From Amycolatopsis bullii (GTDB lineage Bacteria > Actinomycetota > Actinomycetes > Mycobacteriales > Pseudonocardiaceae), in NCBI RefSeq assembly GCF_014654205.1, contig NZ_BNAW01000037.1:23855-87854 (forward strand): a stretch of DNA of 64,000 nt, written 5' to 3'. The notes beneath the pieces were generated by a model. It saw nothing but the letters and a program-made list of their open reading frames with translations, made no database searches and was not told the origin of the DNA. Shown here piece after piece: positions 8,188-16,609 of this stretch. A program made the translations under genes and the position numbers. Each line of letters opens with the position of its first letter. The stretch's first letter is position 1.

Positions 8188-8532
8188 TCAGGGCCGGGTG
8201 AAGCCGGTGCTGCGTTCCACCTTGGCCACGTGCAGGGTGTAGCTCTCGTACCACTCGGCCCGCCCGCGCCGCTGCGCCGCCCGGTGCTCGGCGTGGCTCC
8301 GCCACTGCGCGAGCGCGTCGGCGTCGCGGAAGTACCCGACGGTGATGCCGAGTCCGCCGGGGGTCTGGGCGTGATCCATGCCCAGGTACCCGGGGATCGC
8401 CGCGACCAGCTCCTCCATGCGCGCGTTGGTCTCGGCGTAGCCGCTCTGCTCGGCGGTGCGCACCGTGCTGAAGACGGCCACGTAGTACGGCGGTTCGAAG
8501 GGGCCGGCCGGCGCTTCCGGGTGATCGCTCAT
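8188..8532 (-). CDS. Antibiotic biosynthesis monooxygenase-type (ABM) protein
   Basis: I use the ATG at 8532 (114 aa), since the longer in-frame opening would read through the hairpin at 8545-8570. The core YYVAVFSTVR, GYLGMDHAQT and ITVGYFRDADALAQWRSHAEH is the dimeric ferredoxin-like ABM fold, with the characteristic W-x4-EH segment. Such proteins are small monooxygenases or heme- or quinone-related enzymes, often of unknown substrate. Convergent with the acyl-CoA ligase, with 4 bases between the stops. Confidence 0.8.
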   Translation of the reverse strand: MSDHPEAPAGPFEPPYYVAVFSTVRTAEQSGYAETNARMEELVAAIPGYLGMDHAQTPGGLGITVGYFRDADALAQWRSHAEHRAAQRRGRAEWYESYTLHVAKVERSTGFTRP

Positions 8533-8544
8533 GGCGTCACCGTA

Positions 8545-8570
8545 GGGTGGCCCGCCCGGGCGGGCCACCC
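8545..8570 (-). terminator. Perfect 26-base palindrome after the cellobiose operon
   Basis: A self-complementary sequence (13-base arms, each built from GGGTGGCCCGCCC or its complement) begins 6 bases after the stop of the minus-strand beta-glucosidase gene. Its placement argues for a terminator of cebEFG-bglC that insulates the following ABM gene. It has no loop, so the hairpin would open a few central pairs. Confidence 0.72.
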
Positions 8571-8575
8571 GTTTC

Positions 8576-9940
8576 TCACGGTGTGCGCTCGGCCGCGATG
8601 AAGTCGCGGTACCAGCGGTAACTCGACCTCGGCGTGCGGGCCTGCGTCTCGTAGTCGACGTGGATCAGCCCGAAGCGGTGCTTGTACCCGTGCGCCCACT
8701 CGAAGTTGTCCAGCAGCGACCAGCAGAAGTACCCGCGCAGGTCCACCCCGGCCGCGGCCGCGGTACGAACCGCCTCGATGTGCTCGCTCAGGAAACTGAT
8801 GCGCTCGTAGTCCGCGAAGTCACTCCGGTCCGCGTACACGCACCCGTTCTCCGTGACGTACACCGGCGGCAGCCCCGGGTAGCGGTTGTGCAGGCCCACC
8901 AGCGCTTCCGTGAGGCCCTCCGGCTCGACCGGCCAGCCCATCCCGGTGCGCGGGACGTCCGGCAGTCGCGTGGTGTCCACCCCGATGTCGGCCACCGTCC
9001 GCCGGGCCGGGTCCGGCTCGCGGTGCGGGGCGTCCGCGCAGTGCAGGCGGTAGTAGTAGTTCACGCCCAGGTAGTCCAGGGGCACCCCGATGATCTCCAG
9101 GTCTTCGTCGCGGCGGAACGAGAAGTCCGAGACCCCGTCGAACATCGCCGACAGGCCCGGCGCGTACCGGCCGCCGAACAGCGGGTCGGTGAACTGGCGG
9201 CGCAGGAGCGTGTCCTGGCGGGCGGCCGCCGCCGCGTCCGCCGGTGAGTCGGACACCGGGACCGCCGGGGACTGGTTGAGGACGATGCCGAACTGGTGCG
9301 GCAGCGCCGCCTGCTCGCACATCGCCCGGACCGCCAGGCCGTGGCCCAGCAGCAGGTGGTGGGCGGCCGCCAGCGCACCGTGTCCCTCCCGCGCCCCCGG
9401 CGCGTGGCGGCCTTCGCCGTACCCGGCCACCGCGCACGGGTACGGCTCGTTCAGGGTCGTCCAGAAGTCGACGACGTCGCCCAGTTCCCGGTGCACCAGC
9501 GCCGCGTACTCGGCGAACCGGTACGCCGTGTCGCGGGAGCGCCAGCCGCCCTCGTCCTCCAGGGCCTGGGGCAGGTCCCAGTGGTAGAGCGTCAGGAACG
9601 GCTCGATCCCCCGCTCCCGCAGCCCGTCCACCAGCCGCCGGTAGAAGGCGAGGCCGCGGCGTTCGGGAGCACCCCGGCCGGACGGCTGGATCCGCGGCCA
9701 GGACACCGAAAACCGGTAGGAGTCGACCCCCAGTTCGGCGAGCAGGTCGAGGTCGGCCTCCCAGCGGTGGTAGTGGTCGGCCGCCGGTTCGCCGGTGTGG
9801 CCGCCGGCCACCGCGCCGGGCACCGCCGCGAAGGTGTCCCAGATGGACGGTCCGCGGCCGTCGGCGGTCGTGGCGCCCTCAATCTGGAACGCCGAGGTCG
9901 CGACACCCCAGCGGAAGGCGGGCGGAAAGCTGGAAGTCAC
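8576..9940 (-). CDS. bglC: GH1 beta-glucosidase
   Basis: A 454-residue family 1 glycoside hydrolase without a signal peptide, so cytoplasmic. The acid/base Glu165 lies in TTLNEP and the nucleophile Glu364 in VYVTENGC; the N-terminal signature FRWGVATSAFQIEG is also present. It would split imported cellobiose or cellotriose to glucose. It is the last gene of the ABC-transporter operon, 18 bases after the second permease gene, exactly the order of cebE-cebF-cebG-bglC in Streptomyces. The exact disaccharide is inferred from that synteny and from a CebR-like operator upstream. Confidence 0.92.
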   Translation of the reverse strand: MTSSFPPAFRWGVATSAFQIEGATTADGRGPSIWDTFAAVPGAVAGGHTGEPAADHYHRWEADLDLLAELGVDSYRFSVSWPRIQPSGRGAPERRGLAFYRRLVDGLRERGIEPFLTLYHWDLPQALEDEGGWRSRDTAYRFAEYAALVHRELGDVVDFWTTLNEPYPCAVAGYGEGRHAPGAREGHGALAAAHHLLLGHGLAVRAMCEQAALPHQFGIVLNQSPAVPVSDSPADAAAAARQDTLLRRQFTDPLFGGRYAPGLSAMFDGVSDFSFRRDEDLEIIGVPLDYLGVNYYYRLHCADAPHREPDPARRTVADIGVDTTRLPDVPRTGMGWPVEPEGLTEALVGLHNRYPGLPPVYVTENGCVYADRSDFADYERISFLSEHIEAVRTAAAAGVDLRGYFCWSLLDNFEWAHGYKHRFGLIHVDYETQARTPRSSYRWYRDFIAAERTP

Positions 9941-9958
9941 GGTGAGCTCCGGGAGGGG

Positions 9959-10846
9959 TCAGCCCTTGAGCGCGCCCTGCATGATGCCGCCGACGATCTG
10001 GCGGCCGAACAGCAGGAACACGATCAGGACGGGGACGGTGCCGATGGTGGCGGCGGTGAGCACGAGCGTGTAGTCGGTGGTGTAGCCGCTGGCCAGAGTG
10101 GACAGTGCGGTCTGGACGGTCGGGTTCTCCGGCACCAGCACCACCAGCGGCCAGAAGAAGTCGTTCCAGGCCTGCATGAAGGTGAACAGCCCGAGCACCG
10201 CCGCAGCCGGGCGGGCGGCGGGCAGGGCCACGTGCCAGAACAGCCGCAGCGAGCCACAGCCGTCCATCCGGCCGGCTTCCAGCAGCTCCAGCGGCAGCGC
10301 CCGCTCGAAGTACTGGCGCATGAAGAACACGCCGAACGCGGTGACCAGGCCGGGCACGATCACCGCCTGCAACTGCCCGGCCCACCCGAAGTCGGCCATC
10401 ATCATGTACAGCGGCACGACGCCCAGCTCGGTCGGGATCGCCTGGGTAGCGACCACGACGAGCAGCAGCGCCGTCCGCCCGCGGAAGCGCATCTTGGCGA
10501 AGGCGAACCCGGCCAGCGTCGAGAACAGCACCACCGACACGGTGATCGTGCCCGCGACGATGAGCGAATTGCCCAGCGCCAGCGCGAAGTCCGTCTCGTC
10601 GAAGACGCGGGCGATGTTCTCGAACAGGTGCCCGCCGGGGACGAGCACCGGCGGCACCTTCCCGACCGCCTCCGTCGTCTGCGAGGAGACGACGAACGAC
10701 CAGTACACCGGGAACGCCGAGCCGGCCAGGATCGCGGTCAGCGCGGCGTAGGTCCACGGGCTCGCCACGCGGCGCGCGAGCCGCCGGGCCCGCCCGGGCG
10801 AGGTCGACGGCGGCGCGGGTGCCGCCGGGGTCAGCACGGTGGTCAT
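9959..10846 (-). CDS. cebG: ABC sugar transporter permease (CebG/MalG type)
   Basis: A 295-residue inner-membrane protein with six hydrophobic segments and the EAA loop LELLEAGRMDGCGSLRLFWH that docks the ATPase. The Ala/Pro-rich N-terminus before the first helix is cytoplasmic. It lies 9 bases after the other permease gene. No ATPase gene is present in the operon, which is typical for actinobacterial sugar importers energised by a shared MsiK-type ATPase encoded elsewhere. Confidence 0.9.
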   Translation of the reverse strand: MTTVLTPAAPAPPSTSPGRARRLARRVASPWTYAALTAILAGSAFPVYWSFVVSSQTTEAVGKVPPVLVPGGHLFENIARVFDETDFALALGNSLIVAGTITVSVVLFSTLAGFAFAKMRFRGRTALLLVVVATQAIPTELGVVPLYMMMADFGWAGQLQAVIVPGLVTAFGVFFMRQYFERALPLELLEAGRMDGCGSLRLFWHVALPAARPAAAVLGLFTFMQAWNDFFWPLVVLVPENPTVQTALSTLASGYTTDYTLVLTAATIGTVPVLIVFLLFGRQIVGGIMQGALKG

Positions 10847-10855
10847 GTCCGCTCC

Positions 10856-11776
10856 TCAGTCCGTGGAAATGCGCCGGGTGACCAGGTACGACAGGCCCGC
10901 GACGAGCATCGTGGCCACGGCCAGGATCAGCGCGATCGCCGAGCTGTAGCCGAAGTCGTACTTGGCGAAACCCTGTTCGTAGAGGTAGAGCGCGGCCGTC
11001 TGGAACTGCCGGTCCGACCCTCCGGTGGCGGCCGCGGTGCCCGGGTTGAACAGCAGCGGCTCGGCGAGCAGCCGCATGTTCCCGGTCGTCGCGATCACCG
11101 TGGAGAAGATGATCTGCGGCCGCAGCAGCGGCACGGTGATCCGCCAGAACTGCTGCCACCCCTTGGCGCCGTCGAGGGTGGCGGCCTCGTACATGCTCGA
11201 CGGGATCGCCTGCATGGACGCCAGGAAGATCAGCGCGTGGTAGCCGGTCCAGCGCCACACCACCATCGCCGCGATGGCGGTGTGCGAGCTGGCCGTGCCG
11301 GCCTGCCAGTCGACCTGCCCGGCGCCGAACCAGCTCAGCACCCAGTTGACCAGCCCGAAGTCCCGGCCGAACAGCTGCGCGAAGATGATCGTCACCGCCG
11401 CCACCGAGGTGATGTTCGGCAGGATCATCCCCATCCGGAAGAACATCCGCCCGCGCAGCCGCCGGTTGAGCAGGTGTGCGATGCCGAGCGCGAACAGGAT
11501 CTGCGGGATCGTGGTCAGCAGCCACAGGCTGACCGTGTTCCCCATCGAGTTCCAGAAGTACGGGTCGTGGAACAGCAGCTGCTCGTAGTTGCCGAACCCG
11601 ATGAACTGCGCACCCTCGGCGTCGATGAGGTTCCGCTTCTGCAGCGACACGACGGCCGTGTACGCCAGCGGGAACAACCCGAAGACGCCGAAGATGAGGA
11701 AGTACGGGCTGATGAAGCCGAACGGCGACAGCTTGACGTCCCACTTCTGCCGCCGCTCGGCGAAGGTGAGTGCCAT
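10856..11776 (-). CDS. cebF: ABC sugar transporter permease (CebF/MalF type)
   Basis: A 306-residue permease with six predicted membrane helices, a periplasmic-side loop after the first helix and the EAA motif MYEAATLDGAKGWQQFWRIT. Its ATG overlaps the last base of the stop of the binding-protein gene (TAATG), so translation is coupled. It forms the heterodimeric channel with the downstream CebG-type permease. Substrate assignment to cellobiose/cello-oligosaccharide rests on gene order. Confidence 0.9.
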   Translation of the reverse strand: MALTFAERRQKWDVKLSPFGFISPYFLIFGVFGLFPLAYTAVVSLQKRNLIDAEGAQFIGFGNYEQLLFHDPYFWNSMGNTVSLWLLTTIPQILFALGIAHLLNRRLRGRMFFRMGMILPNITSVAAVTIIFAQLFGRDFGLVNWVLSWFGAGQVDWQAGTASSHTAIAAMVVWRWTGYHALIFLASMQAIPSSMYEAATLDGAKGWQQFWRITVPLLRPQIIFSTVIATTGNMRLLAEPLLFNPGTAAATGGSDRQFQTAALYLYEQGFAKYDFGYSSAIALILAVATMLVAGLSYLVTRRISTD

Positions 11777-13056
11777 TACTTGATCTTCGCGACGTCACCG
11801 ACCAGCTGCTGCCACGCCGCCGGGCCGTCCTGCTTGCCCTGCTCGACCCGCTGCATGGCGTTGCCGAACTCGGTCTGCACGTCGCCTGCCTTCGGGCCCT
11901 GGTACTGCGGGTTCAGCTTCTTCGCCGCGTCGGTGAAGACCTTGCCCACCGGGGCGCCCGAGAAGAACGGGTTCGTGTAGCCGGTGATCTTCGGGTCGTC
12001 GTAGAGCGACGGTGCCGAGGGCAGCAGGCCCTTGCTGGTGAACACCTTCGCCTGCTGCTCGGGCGCGGTCAGCCACGCGGCGAGCTCGGCGGCTTCCTTG
12101 GTGTGCTTGCCCTGCTTGGGCACGGTCAGGTACGAGCCGCCCCAGTTGCCGCCCCCGCCGGGCACGGCCGCGACGTCCCACTTGCCGGCGGTGTCCGGCG
12201 CCTGGTCCTTGATCTTGGTCATCATCCACGCCGGGCAGGTGACGGTGGCGAACTGGCCCTGGGTGAAGCCGGTGTTCCACTGCGGCGTGCTGTAGAGCAG
12301 GCCGGCGCTCAGGTTCGCCTTGACCGCGTCGACCACGAGGTCCCAGCCCTGGCGCAGCGCCGGGTTGCTGCCGACGATGATCTGGTCGTTCTGGTCGTAG
12401 TAGCCCTGCGGCGCCTGGCCGACGATCGCGTTGAGCACGGTCGGACCGCCGTCCATGAACTTGACGCCGTTCGGCGCCTTGGCCTGGAACTGCTTGCCCG
12501 CGTCGAAGAACTTCTGCCACGTGGGCCAGAGCGCGGAGACGGCGTCCCGGTCCTCCGGCAGCCCGGCGGCCTTGAACATGTCGCGGCGGTAGCAGATGGC
12601 CAGGCCGCCGACGTCGGTGCCGTAGCCGATCTGCTGGCCGCCCTTGGCCAGCGACGCGGCCCACTTCCAGCTCAGCCAGCGGTCCTTGAGCTTGTCGCCG
12701 CCGACGGTGTTGAGGTCGACGAACTTGTCCGGCGTCGCCTTGAACTGGGCGACGTAGCCGGTGTCGATGGCCTCGATGTCCGCGGCACCGGCGCCGGTGG
12801 CCAGGTGCGCGGCGAGGTTCTTGTGGTGGTCGGAGTAGGCGGCGGTCCGCTCGGTGATCTCGATGTCCGGGTGCGCCGCCTGGTACTCCTTGATCAGGTC
12901 GGTGTAGCCGAAGTTGCCGAAGAGGCCGAGGCTCAGCTTGACCTTGCCGCCGGCGGCGCCGCTGTCCCCGCAGGCGCTCAGCGCGGTGAGCGCGACCAGG
13001 GTGGCACCCACCCCGGCGAGCAGGCGGATCCGGCGGTTTCTCGTTTTCGGGCGCAT
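11776..13056 (-). CDS. cebE: Extracellular solute-binding lipoprotein (CebE type)
   Basis: A 426-residue sugar-binding protein. The N-terminus is a lipoprotein signal: basic residues MRPKTRNRRIR, a hydrophobic core and the lipobox LSAC at about residues 25-28. The mature part is a family 1 binding protein with SLGLFGNFGYTDLIKEYQ near the start and many aromatic residues. First gene of the operon cebEFG-bglC; a CebR-like box lies about 50 bases upstream of the start. It would capture cellobiose or cellotriose outside the membrane and hand it to CebFG. Confidence 0.9.
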   Translation of the reverse strand: MRPKTRNRRIRLLAGVGATLVALTALSACGDSGAAGGKVKLSLGLFGNFGYTDLIKEYQAAHPDIEITERTAAYSDHHKNLAAHLATGAGAADIEAIDTGYVAQFKATPDKFVDLNTVGGDKLKDRWLSWKWAASLAKGGQQIGYGTDVGGLAICYRRDMFKAAGLPEDRDAVSALWPTWQKFFDAGKQFQAKAPNGVKFMDGGPTVLNAIVGQAPQGYYDQNDQIIVGSNPALRQGWDLVVDAVKANLSAGLLYSTPQWNTGFTQGQFATVTCPAWMMTKIKDQAPDTAGKWDVAAVPGGGGNWGGSYLTVPKQGKHTKEAAELAAWLTAPEQQAKVFTSKGLLPSAPSLYDDPKITGYTNPFFSGAPVGKVFTDAAKKLNPQYQGPKAGDVQTEFGNAMQRVEQGKQDGPAAWQQLVGDVAKIK

Positions 13057-13100
13057 GAGATCTCCGTTGTTCTGCGGGCCGGTCGGAAAACGCGGGTCCC

Positions 13101-13130
13101 ATGAGAGCGCTCCCAGCCCGTCGCCGTCAA
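13101..13130 (-). promoter_or_regulatory. cebE promoter with CebR-like operator
   Basis: On the minus strand TTGACG (13130-13125) is followed after 18 bases by TCTCAT (13106-13101). The sequence TGAGAGCGCTCCCA (13102-13115 on the plus strand) matches 13 of 14 bases of the Streptomyces CebR box TGGGAGCGCTCCCA and covers the presumed -10, so a bound repressor would block transcription of cebEFG-bglC. Confidence 0.6.
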
Positions 13131-13187
13131 GTAACTAAATGATAACGCGCCCCGGCATTTACGCAGTCTGAGCCCGTGTGCTAGAGA

Positions 13188-13201
13188 TGTAACCGGTTAC
13201 A
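13188..13201. promoter_or_regulatory. LacI-family operator palindrome
   Basis: TGTAACCGGTTACA is a perfect 14-base palindrome centred on CG, the usual form for LacI-family repressors. It ends 15 bases before the regulator's ATG and probably serves autoregulation. Its sequence differs clearly from the CebR-like box at 13102-13115 in the same intergenic region. Confidence 0.72.
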
Positions 13202-13216
13202 AGAGTGGAGGTCAAC

Positions 13217-14266
13217 ATGGTCACGGCCCGCGAGGTCGCGCAGCTCTGCGGGGTTTCCGTCGCCACCGTGTCGCGGGTGTTCAACCGCCCCGCCACGGTC
13301 AGCGCGGCGACCCGCGAACGCGTCGAGCGCGTGGCGCGGGACCTCGATTTCTCGCCGAACGAGTCGGCGCGCGCGCTGTCGCGGCAGCAGTCGGCGATGG
13401 TCGGGCTGGTCTGGGACACCGACCACCGGCGGCCCGGCTGGCGGCACCCGTTCCTGCAGGACCTGTTGCTGGGCCTGAAATCCGCGCTCAGCTCGCACGG
13501 CTACCACCTGCTGCTGCTCGCGACGAGCGACGACGCCCGCGACCGTCACCCCGGCGTGTCGCTGGCCGACCCGATCGGGTACGTGAGCATGACCCGGCGC
13601 CACCACCTGGCCGGGCTGGTGCTCATCGACAGCGGGACGGACGCCGACGCGTTCACCGCGTTCGCCCAGTCCGGGTTGCCGTGCGTCGCCCTCGACGTGG
13701 CTCTGTCCGGACCGCGGGCGACGCACGTGACGTCGGACAACGCCGGGGGCGCGGCGGAGGCCGTCCGGCACCTGGCCGCGCTCGGGCACCGCCGGATCGC
13801 GACGATCACCGGCCCCCGCGGCAACGCGCCGGCGGCCGCCCGCACCGAGGGTTACCGGCGCGGCCTGGCCGAAGCGGGGCTGCCGGTGTCGGAGGATCTC
13901 GTGGTCGGCGGCGACTTCTACCGCGAGAGCGGGTTCGTCGGCATGCGGCGCCTGCTGGCCCGCAAGGAGCCGCCGACGGCGGTGTTCGCGGCCAGCGACG
14001 AGATGGCGGTCGGCGCGCTGCTGGCGGCGCGCGCGGCCGGGCTGCGGGTGCCGGCCGACCTGGCCGTGGTGGGGTTCGACGACATCGAGGTGGCGTCCCT
14101 GGTGGACCCGGCCCTGACGACGGTGGCCCAGGACAAGCCGGGCTTCGGCACCGCGGCGGCGGGCGCGCTCCTGGCGATGCTCGAGAACGCCGGCGCCCCG
14201 GAACCGGTGCTGCTCCCGACGAAACTGGTGGTCCGCGACTCCTGCGGCGGTCGCTCGGCCCGCTGA
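13217..14266 (+). CDS. cebR: LacI-family transcriptional regulator (CebR position)
   Basis: A 349-residue repressor. Residues 2-26 form the helix-turn-helix (VTAREVAQLCGVSVATVSRV), followed by the hinge helix RQQSAMVGLVWD and a periplasmic-binding-protein-like sensor domain ending ALLAMLENAG. I start at ATG 13217, with GGAGG six bases upstream; a GTG four codons earlier lacks such a site. It is divergent from cebEFG-bglC and most likely represses it until cellobiose binds. The symbol is by position; whether it recognises the CebR-type box or the TGTAACCGGTTACA palindrome needs testing. Confidence 0.85.
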   Translation: MVTAREVAQLCGVSVATVSRVFNRPATVSAATRERVERVARDLDFSPNESARALSRQQSAMVGLVWDTDHRRPGWRHPFLQDLLLGLKSALSSHGYHLLLLATSDDARDRHPGVSLADPIGYVSMTRRHHLAGLVLIDSGTDADAFTAFAQSGLPCVALDVALSGPRATHVTSDNAGGAAEAVRHLAALGHRRIATITGPRGNAPAAARTEGYRRGLAEAGLPVSEDLVVGGDFYRESGFVGMRRLLARKEPPTAVFAASDEMAVGALLAARAAGLRVPADLAVVGFDDIEVASLVDPALTTVAQDKPGFGTAAAGALLAMLENAGAPEPVLLPTKLVVRDSCGGRSAR

Positions 14267-14331
14267 CCCCAGCGCCCCAAGGCGGCCTTGGGTGCGTCAC
14301 ACGCACCCAAGGCCACATTGGGGCGCTGGGG
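14267..14331. terminator. Bidirectional hairpin, GC-rich repeat family copy 1
   Basis: Long imperfect inverted repeat with arms 14267-14297 and 14301-14331, outer stem CCCCAGCGCCCCAA paired with TTGGGGCGCTGGGG and an inner stem around CCTTGGGTGCG. It lies directly after the LacI gene stop and before the stop of the convergent monooxygenase gene, so it can terminate both. The same outer stem recurs at 51149-51181. Confidence 0.75.
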
Positions 14332-14341
14332 CGGAGCGGGG

Positions 14342-15448
14342 TCAGGCGGTGATCTTCGTGTCCCAGTCGATGTGGTGGGAGTACAGCCAGCCGGGCTCCT
14401 CGCCGACGTCCCCGCCCGCGCTCGCCTTCACCAGCTTCTCCACGCGCTCACGGCGAAGCCCTTCATACGCCGCGAAAGCCGAGGCCGGGTCCGGGAGGTC
14501 GCGCAGGCACTGCGCCAGGACGACGCTGTCCTCCAGCGCCATCGACGCGCCCTGGCCCGCAGCCGGGGACGCGGCGTGGGCGGCGTCGCCGGTCAGGACC
14601 ATCTCGGGCGTCGACCAGAGCCGGGTTTCCGGGACGTCGTAGGAGTGGCCGCCGAACACCTCCTCGCCGGTGGCGGCGATGATGTCCGTGCAGGGCAACG
14701 GATCTCCGTCGAACGCCGCGTGCGCGAACTCGCGCCAGCCCGCCGGGGTGACCGCCGCGATCTCCTCGCGGGAGCGCTCGGCGTCGGGGATGCGGGCGAA
14801 CCAGAAGGTGGCGCCGCCGGTGTCCGTGGTGAACCCGAAGGCCGCCCGGCTCCCGCGGAACATCCGGTAGATCCCGGGCGCGGCGGGCAGCCCGGCGGCC
14901 CGCGTGTAGCCGTACACGACGGTCAGCCCGGTGTAGCGGGGCTCGTCCGCGGCCGGGTCGATCAGCCTCCGGACGACCGAGCGCAACCCGTCCGCGCCGA
15001 CCAGCACGTCACCGGTTTCGGTGGTGCCGTCGGCGAACTCCGCCGTGATCCCGTCCGGGCCGGGCTGCGCGCCCACCAGCCGCTTGCCGCGCTCCAGCGG
15101 GACACCGCGGCGCTCGGCCTCGTCCTGCAGGACGCGGTAGAGCGTCGCGCGGGTCAGGGTGCGCGGCCCGTCGAGCCCTTCGGTGTCGAACTCGCGCCGC
15201 CCAACGGTCTCCCCCGTCGGGGCGACGAGTTCGACGCCGTACGCGGCGAACGAACTGTCGATCACCGGCCGGTCGGCCCTGATCGCGCGCAGGGCGTCCA
15301 TGCCGTTGTGCATGATCGTGAGGAACGCGCCGATGTCGTCCCCGCCTGCGGGGTAGGCCTCGTACACGACCGGCTCGTGCCCGGCGAGCTTCAGCGCCAT
15401 CGCCGTGACCGTGCCCGCGATCCCGCCACCCGCGACCAGTACCCGCAC
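14342..15448 (-). CDS. FAD-dependent monooxygenase (PHBH/UbiH fold)
   Basis: A 368-residue flavoprotein. It shows the dinucleotide motif VLVAGGGIAGTVTAMAL at the N-terminus, the DG motif VLVGADGLRSVVRR in the middle and the GD motif MVLTGDAAHAASPAAGQG that contacts FAD ribityl. These define group A aromatic or related hydroxylases. The substrate is not evident; there is no pathway partner next to it. It follows the ferritin-like gene on the same strand but a hairpin separates them, so it is probably a separate unit. Confidence 0.85.
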   Translation of the reverse strand: MRVLVAGGGIAGTVTAMALKLAGHEPVVYEAYPAGGDDIGAFLTIMHNGMDALRAIRADRPVIDSSFAAYGVELVAPTGETVGRREFDTEGLDGPRTLTRATLYRVLQDEAERRGVPLERGKRLVGAQPGPDGITAEFADGTTETGDVLVGADGLRSVVRRLIDPAADEPRYTGLTVVYGYTRAAGLPAAPGIYRMFRGSRAAFGFTTDTGGATFWFARIPDAERSREEIAAVTPAGWREFAHAAFDGDPLPCTDIIAATGEEVFGGHSYDVPETRLWSTPEMVLTGDAAHAASPAAGQGASMALEDSVVLAQCLRDLPDPASAFAAYEGLRRERVEKLVKASAGGDVGEEPGWLYSHHIDWDTKITA

Positions 15449-15470
15449 TTCGCGTCCCCCCGTCGACTCC

Positions 15471-15510
15471 GCGTGCCGCCGCCGGTGACGTTACCGTGGC
15501 GGCGGCACGC
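15471..15510 (-). terminator. Hairpin after the ferritin-like gene
   Basis: A perfect 13-base stem, GCGTGCCGCCGCC (15471-15483) with its complement (15498-15510), around a 14-base loop that can itself partly pair. It starts six bases after the stop of the minus-strand ferritin-like gene. Confidence 0.7.
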
Positions 15511-15515
15511 GGTGC

Positions 15516-16535
15516 CTACTTCTCCTTCGCACCGCTGGTGGCGATGTCGCCGTTCAAGCCGCGCGGGTAGAAACCACCGGAAGACACCTTGTCCGGGTTG
15601 AGGTAGGCGATGTTGAGCACGCGCTCGGCGGAGCGCCCGAACGCGATGCCGTTGGCGTCGGCCGGGACGAGGTTCGCCTTGCCGTTCTTGATGACGCCTT
15701 CGTCGTCGTCGGCCTTGCCGTCGAGGCTGTCGCGGGCGTCGGACATCTTGTTCGTGATGTCCCCGAGGCCGCGCTCGAACAGCGCCGACCGCACGATTCC
15801 GGCGTGGTAGGCCTCGACGGCCAGGATGCCGGCGGCCGCGTCGAGGAACGTCTTGTTGTTCACCAGCGGGGCGGCGCCCTTGTAGGCGGACACGCCGACG
15901 TCCTCGAACAGGTAGGCGGCGAGCAGGAAGTTGTTCTCGCTGCCGAACGGGTCGAACGTCTGGCCCTGCTTGATCACCCCGGCGGCCTGCATGGCCGCGG
16001 TGAAGCTGTTCTGGAAGTCGATCTCCGGCTGCGCGACGGCGGCTTTGTCGAGCGCCTTGCGCAGGAAGTTCACATGGGCGACCTCGTCGCCGGCGATCTC
16101 TTGGACGAGCTGCTTGGTGTGCTCGCTCTTGAACTGCACCGCGTGCCCACCGGAGACCTTGCCCAGGTTGCCGACGCCGTTGACGTACTTCTCGTTCAGC
16201 CCGTAGCCGTAGACGGCGAACGAGTACAGGTTCGCTTCGAGGTACTCGAGGTTCAGCGCGAAGTTCAGGACCGCGGCGTCGCTCGCCTGTTCCTTCGCCT
16301 TGTCACCTCCCTGTCCTCCGTACTGCTGTGTGGCACCGGCCGAGCCGAGGCCCAGCGACAACGCACCGCCGAGCGCGCCGGCGCCCGCGACGCCGAGCCC
16401 CGCCGCTCCCGCAGCCTTGAGGAAGCGGCGGCGGTCGGTCGCGTTCTCCGCGCTGCGCTCGATCAGCTGCTGTGTGTAGCGTTTTCCGAACACCGGGGGA
16501 CGTCCTCTCGTGACGAGTTCGTCCACCTCACCCAC
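15516..16535 (-). CDS. Tat-exported ferritin-like domain protein
   Basis: A 339-residue protein with a twin-arginine signal DRRRFLKAAGAAGLGVAGAG preceded by an unusually long, about 33-residue, N-terminal segment. The mature region has the Ferritin_2 pattern: long helices with NFALNLEYLEANLYSFAVYG, DEVAHVNFLRKAL and AVEAYHAGIVRSALFE, where the Glu and His residues can bind a metal pair. Related secreted proteins are common in actinobacteria and of uncertain function, often thought to be stress related. The start is GTG 16535; a GTG at 16526 is an alternative. A hairpin ends the gene. Confidence 0.82.
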   Translation of the reverse strand: MGEVDELVTRGRPPVFGKRYTQQLIERSAENATDRRRFLKAAGAAGLGVAGAGALGGALSLGLGSAGATQQYGGQGGDKAKEQASDAAVLNFALNLEYLEANLYSFAVYGYGLNEKYVNGVGNLGKVSGGHAVQFKSEHTKQLVQEIAGDEVAHVNFLRKALDKAAVAQPEIDFQNSFTAAMQAAGVIKQGQTFDPFGSENNFLLAAYLFEDVGVSAYKGAAPLVNNKTFLDAAAGILAVEAYHAGIVRSALFERGLGDITNKMSDARDSLDGKADDDEGVIKNGKANLVPADANGIAFGRSAERVLNIAYLNPDKVSSGGFYPRGLNGDIATSGAKEK

Positions 16536-16609
16536 CGGTCATACGTACCTGGGCGTCCCCCGGCTCGGTCAAAACGGGAAAAATTTTGATCGACTTGCGT
16601 TTGCCCAGG

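Noticed and set aside
14342..15448. Part of an antibiotic biosynthetic cluster (FAD monooxygenase, ABM protein, SRPBCC proteins)
   Set aside because: These are scattered among housekeeping genes; no polyketide, peptide or terpene synthase is present.
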